Shown in pieces: positions 62,143-64,000 of a stretch of DNA of 64,000 bases. This DNA is from Bacillota bacterium (GTDB lineage: Bacteria; Bacillota; Clostridia; Acetivibrionales; DSM-1351). A model generated the notes under the pieces. That model had not been told where the DNA came from, made no database searches, and saw only the letters and a program-made list of their open reading frames with translations. Position numbers and translations under genes: made by a program. Location of the stretch: positions 124,001 to 188,000 of the forward strand of contig JAEZKZ010000045.1 in NCBI GenBank assembly GCA_023415305.1. Reading direction: 5' to 3'. The stretch's first letter is position 1. Each line of letters begins with the position of its first letter.

Positions 62143-64000
62143 TTGAAGACTCGGATAGCTATAAAGCAATCCACGATAAGCTGTCTTATACTTGGGGTTT
62201 TTCTGTTAATAGCTGTCTTACTGATAGGCAGTATTGTTTATATGCGTGCCAGTATAGAGGCAGAACAGGCGGCAGAAAAAAGAAGAACGGAATTTAAACA
62301 GCTTGGGCTGGATTTGGCGGATGCATCTGACTATCTCACCGATGAGGCAAGAAAATACGCAATAACTGCAGATATAGCACACCTTCTTAGATATTGGGAG
62401 GAGATTAACAGCACAAAGACACGTGATAAAGTAATATTAAAGCTGAAAGAGCTCGAATCCCCTGAAGAAGAACTGAAACTGCTGGCAAGGGCGAAACAGC
62501 ACTCGGATGCTCTTGTGAATACTGAAAGAAGGTCCATGAGGTTGGTTCTGGAGGCATTTATGGTACCTGAAAAGGATATGGTACCGGAAGTGGCAGCCTA
62601 TCACCTTAGCGCTGAGGATAAGAGCCTTGACAGCGATTCAAAATTAAATAAGGCCCGGGAAATAATGTTTGATGCTAAGTATGATTCAGATAAAAAGGAT
62701 ATTATGGAGCCAATCGCAAGCTTTCAGAAAGTAATGAATGCAAGGTTGGAAAATGAACTGTATGCAGCAAGAGAAGCTACCTCTAAAGCAGCGGTAGTTC
62801 AAATTGTATTAGCCCTGATAATAATGTGTGCTATCGGACTGCTGATAAGTACATTATTTAAATACTTTACATATCCCATTAACAGTTACACTAAACTTCT
62901 TAGAAAGTTTACCTTTGAGGATGATAAATTCAGTCTGACTCCTGAGGGAACTCTTGAACTGCAGCAATTGGCCAATACCTTTAATGAACTTTACTTTTCC
63001 TTCCACGATGAGCTTCAAAAGAGAATGGAGGCTGAACGAACCATGAGAGAAGCTAAAGAGGAAGCTGAGCTGGCAAACAATGCAAAGAGCCAGTTTCTGG
63101 CAAGCATGTCTCATGAGATAAGAACACCGATAAATACTATTATGGGCTATCAGTTTCTGCTGAATGAAACCCGTCTTGAATCAAGACAAAAAGAATACTG
63201 TGATAAAATCGGAATGGTTGCAAACAACCTTTTGGGACTGATTAACGGTATATTGGATTTTTCCAAAATCGAAGCTGGGAAAATGCTGCTGGAAAATACT
63301 GGATTTGATATAAAGCAGGCAGTTCACGACATATATGGAATGATAGTTATTGAAGCAGGCAAAAAAGGGCTTAAGTTGGAAATGAATGTGAATGACCAAA
63401 TTCCAGGAGTATTATTGGGCGATGTTATAAGACTAAAACAGGTAATCCTTAATTTGCTTTCCAACGCTATAAAATTCACTGAAAAAGGCTCAATTACCAT
63501 GCAACTGGATTTTACCCCCAAGGACAGCGACCGAACAATTGTATGTTTTACCATAAAGGACACAGGTATAGGCATTGCAAAGGAGCATCAGGAATTTATT
63601 TTTGAATATTTTACACAGGGTGACGCTTCAACAACAAGAAAATACGGTGGTACCGGTTTGGGACTTGCAATCAGCAAAAGAATAGCTGAATTGATGAATG
63701 GGTCTATAAGGGTTGAAAGTGAACCGGGAAAAGGTTCCTGCTTTGTATTTACAGCTGAATTTGCAGTGGCTGCAGATGCTCTTCATTTTCAGAAGGAGAG
63801 TGCCAATACGTTATACCGGAAAGAGTTTATTGGTAAGAAGCTGCTCCTTGTTGAAGATAACAAGATTAACCTTCAAATGACCGGAGAGATATTGAAAGTT
63901 ATGGGCTTTAAGACATATACAGCTGATAGTGGACCTATGGCCCTTGAACTTGTTAATGAAAACGTATTTGATGTAATACTTATGGACATACGTATGCCTG
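62143..64000 (+). CDS. Hybrid sensor histidine kinase (3' end beyond the window)
   Basis: Partial, 619 codons visible. TM1 (about 13-33) and TM2 (about 226-248) flank an extracytoplasmic sensor domain of about 190 residues, mostly helical. A HAMP-like/coiled-coil linker, HisKA with SMSHEIRTPINTIMGY, HATPase (NLLSNAIKFT, DTGIGIA, GGTGLGLAIS) and a receiver domain (LLLVEDNKINLQM, VILMDIRMP) follow; the receiver is cut by the window end. I place the start at TTG 62143 behind GGGGGG; GTG 62134 is possible. It is divergent from a receiver-kinase gene. Confidence 0.9.
   Translation, partial: MKTRIAIKQSTISCLILGVFLLIAVLLIGSIVYMRASIEAEQAAEKRRTEFKQLGLDLADASDYLTDEARKYAITADIAHLLRYWEEINSTKTRDKVILKLKELESPEEELKLLARAKQHSDALVNTERRSMRLVLEAFMVPEKDMVPEVAAYHLSAEDKSLDSDSKLNKAREIMFDAKYDSDKKDIMEPIASFQKVMNARLENELYAAREATSKAAVVQIVLALIIMCAIGLLISTLFKYFTYPINSYTKLLRKFTFEDDKFSLTPEGTLELQQLANTFNELYFSFHDELQKRMEAERTMREAKEEAELANNAKSQFLASMSHEIRTPINTIMGYQFLLNETRLESRQKEYCDKIGMVANNLLGLINGILDFSKIEAGKMLLENTGFDIKQAVHDIYGMIVIEAGKKGLKLEMNVNDQIPGVLLGDVIRLKQVILNLLSNAIKFTEKGSITMQLDFTPKDSDRTIVCFTIKDTGIGIAKEHQEFIFEYFTQGDASTTRKYGGTGLGLAISKRIAELMNGSIRVESEPGKGSCFVFTAEFAVAADALHFQKESANTLYRKEFIGKKLLLVEDNKINLQMTGEILKVMGFKTYTADSGPMALELVNENVFDVILMDIRMP

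Noticed and set aside
1..64000. tRNA or rRNA genes
   Set aside because: I scanned intergenic regions for TTCGA-type T-loops and cloverleaf-like segments and found none convincing.

Overview
The window looks like an AT-rich chromosome segment of an anaerobic, spore-forming Clostridia member. The order maf-radC-mreBCD-PBP2-minCDE-mgsA-(LytM protein)-spoIVFB, the NfnAB bifurcating transhydrogenase pair, meso-diaminopimelate dehydrogenase, strong AGGAGG ribosome sites, frequent TTG starts and AGA/AGG-rich arginine usage all fit. A Ruminiclostridium-like (cellulolytic clostridium) host is my guess, not something the sequence proves. I see no tRNA, rRNA, CRISPR array, complete insertion sequence or prophage.

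Layout. 0-11 kb: citrate synthase, a Na+-coupled SNF transporter, pyruvate kinase with a C-terminal phosphohistidine domain, Lon, a membrane TPR protein with acidic repeats, a PRC-barrel protein and a MecA-like adaptor. 11-22.4 kb: the cell-shape/division cluster and the sporulation protease SpoIVFB with a degenerate LytM partner. 22.4-27 kb: NfnAB, a flavodoxin-like protein and an ECF sigma/anti-sigma pair. 27-36.5 kb: an envelope/transport region (unknown exported protein, metallophosphoesterase, AI-2E family transporter, a VanX-L,D-transpeptidase fusion, a TetR-controlled ABC-2 exporter and two half-size TauE proteins). 36.5-43.3 kb: a sigma-54 island (enhancer-binding activator, tryptophanase/tyrosine phenol-lyase-like enzyme behind a -24/-12 promoter, amino-acid permease, RidA, then rpoN itself). 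43.3-48.7 kb: MoxR-DUF58-DUF4129 cluster and a phosphodiester-glycosidase/TPR protein. 48.8-52.7 kb: a small repeat-bounded hairpin element, then TrmB regulator, lysA and ddh. 52.9-60.5 kb: serC-serA under a tandem glycine riboswitch, then MarR and a heterodimeric ABC exporter. 60.5-64 kb: a candidate structured RNA and two divergent histidine kinases, the second cut by the window end.

The most interesting layer is RNA/regulatory. minC and ddh, 34 kb apart, share a two-hairpin leader with matching spacing and compensatory changes that ends two bases before the Shine-Dalgarno region. Two exported-protein genes (27.0 and 31.1 kb) share a different structured leader built on GCGTGAAA/TTTCACGC arms. 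Both ABC-2 exporter genes carry tandem GCCACT-AGTGGC hairpin repeats right before their ribosome sites. Several of these leaders share an ACTATTTGT-hairpin-GGAGG arrangement, so they may be one family of translation-control elements. The sigma-54 island is nearly self-contained (activator, two candidate upstream sites, promoter, target operon, sigma factor), and its lyase gene has arginine codon use unlike its neighbours, which suggests transfer.

I moved many starts downstream to the first codon with a good ribosome site. All functions are assigned by reading motifs without database searches.
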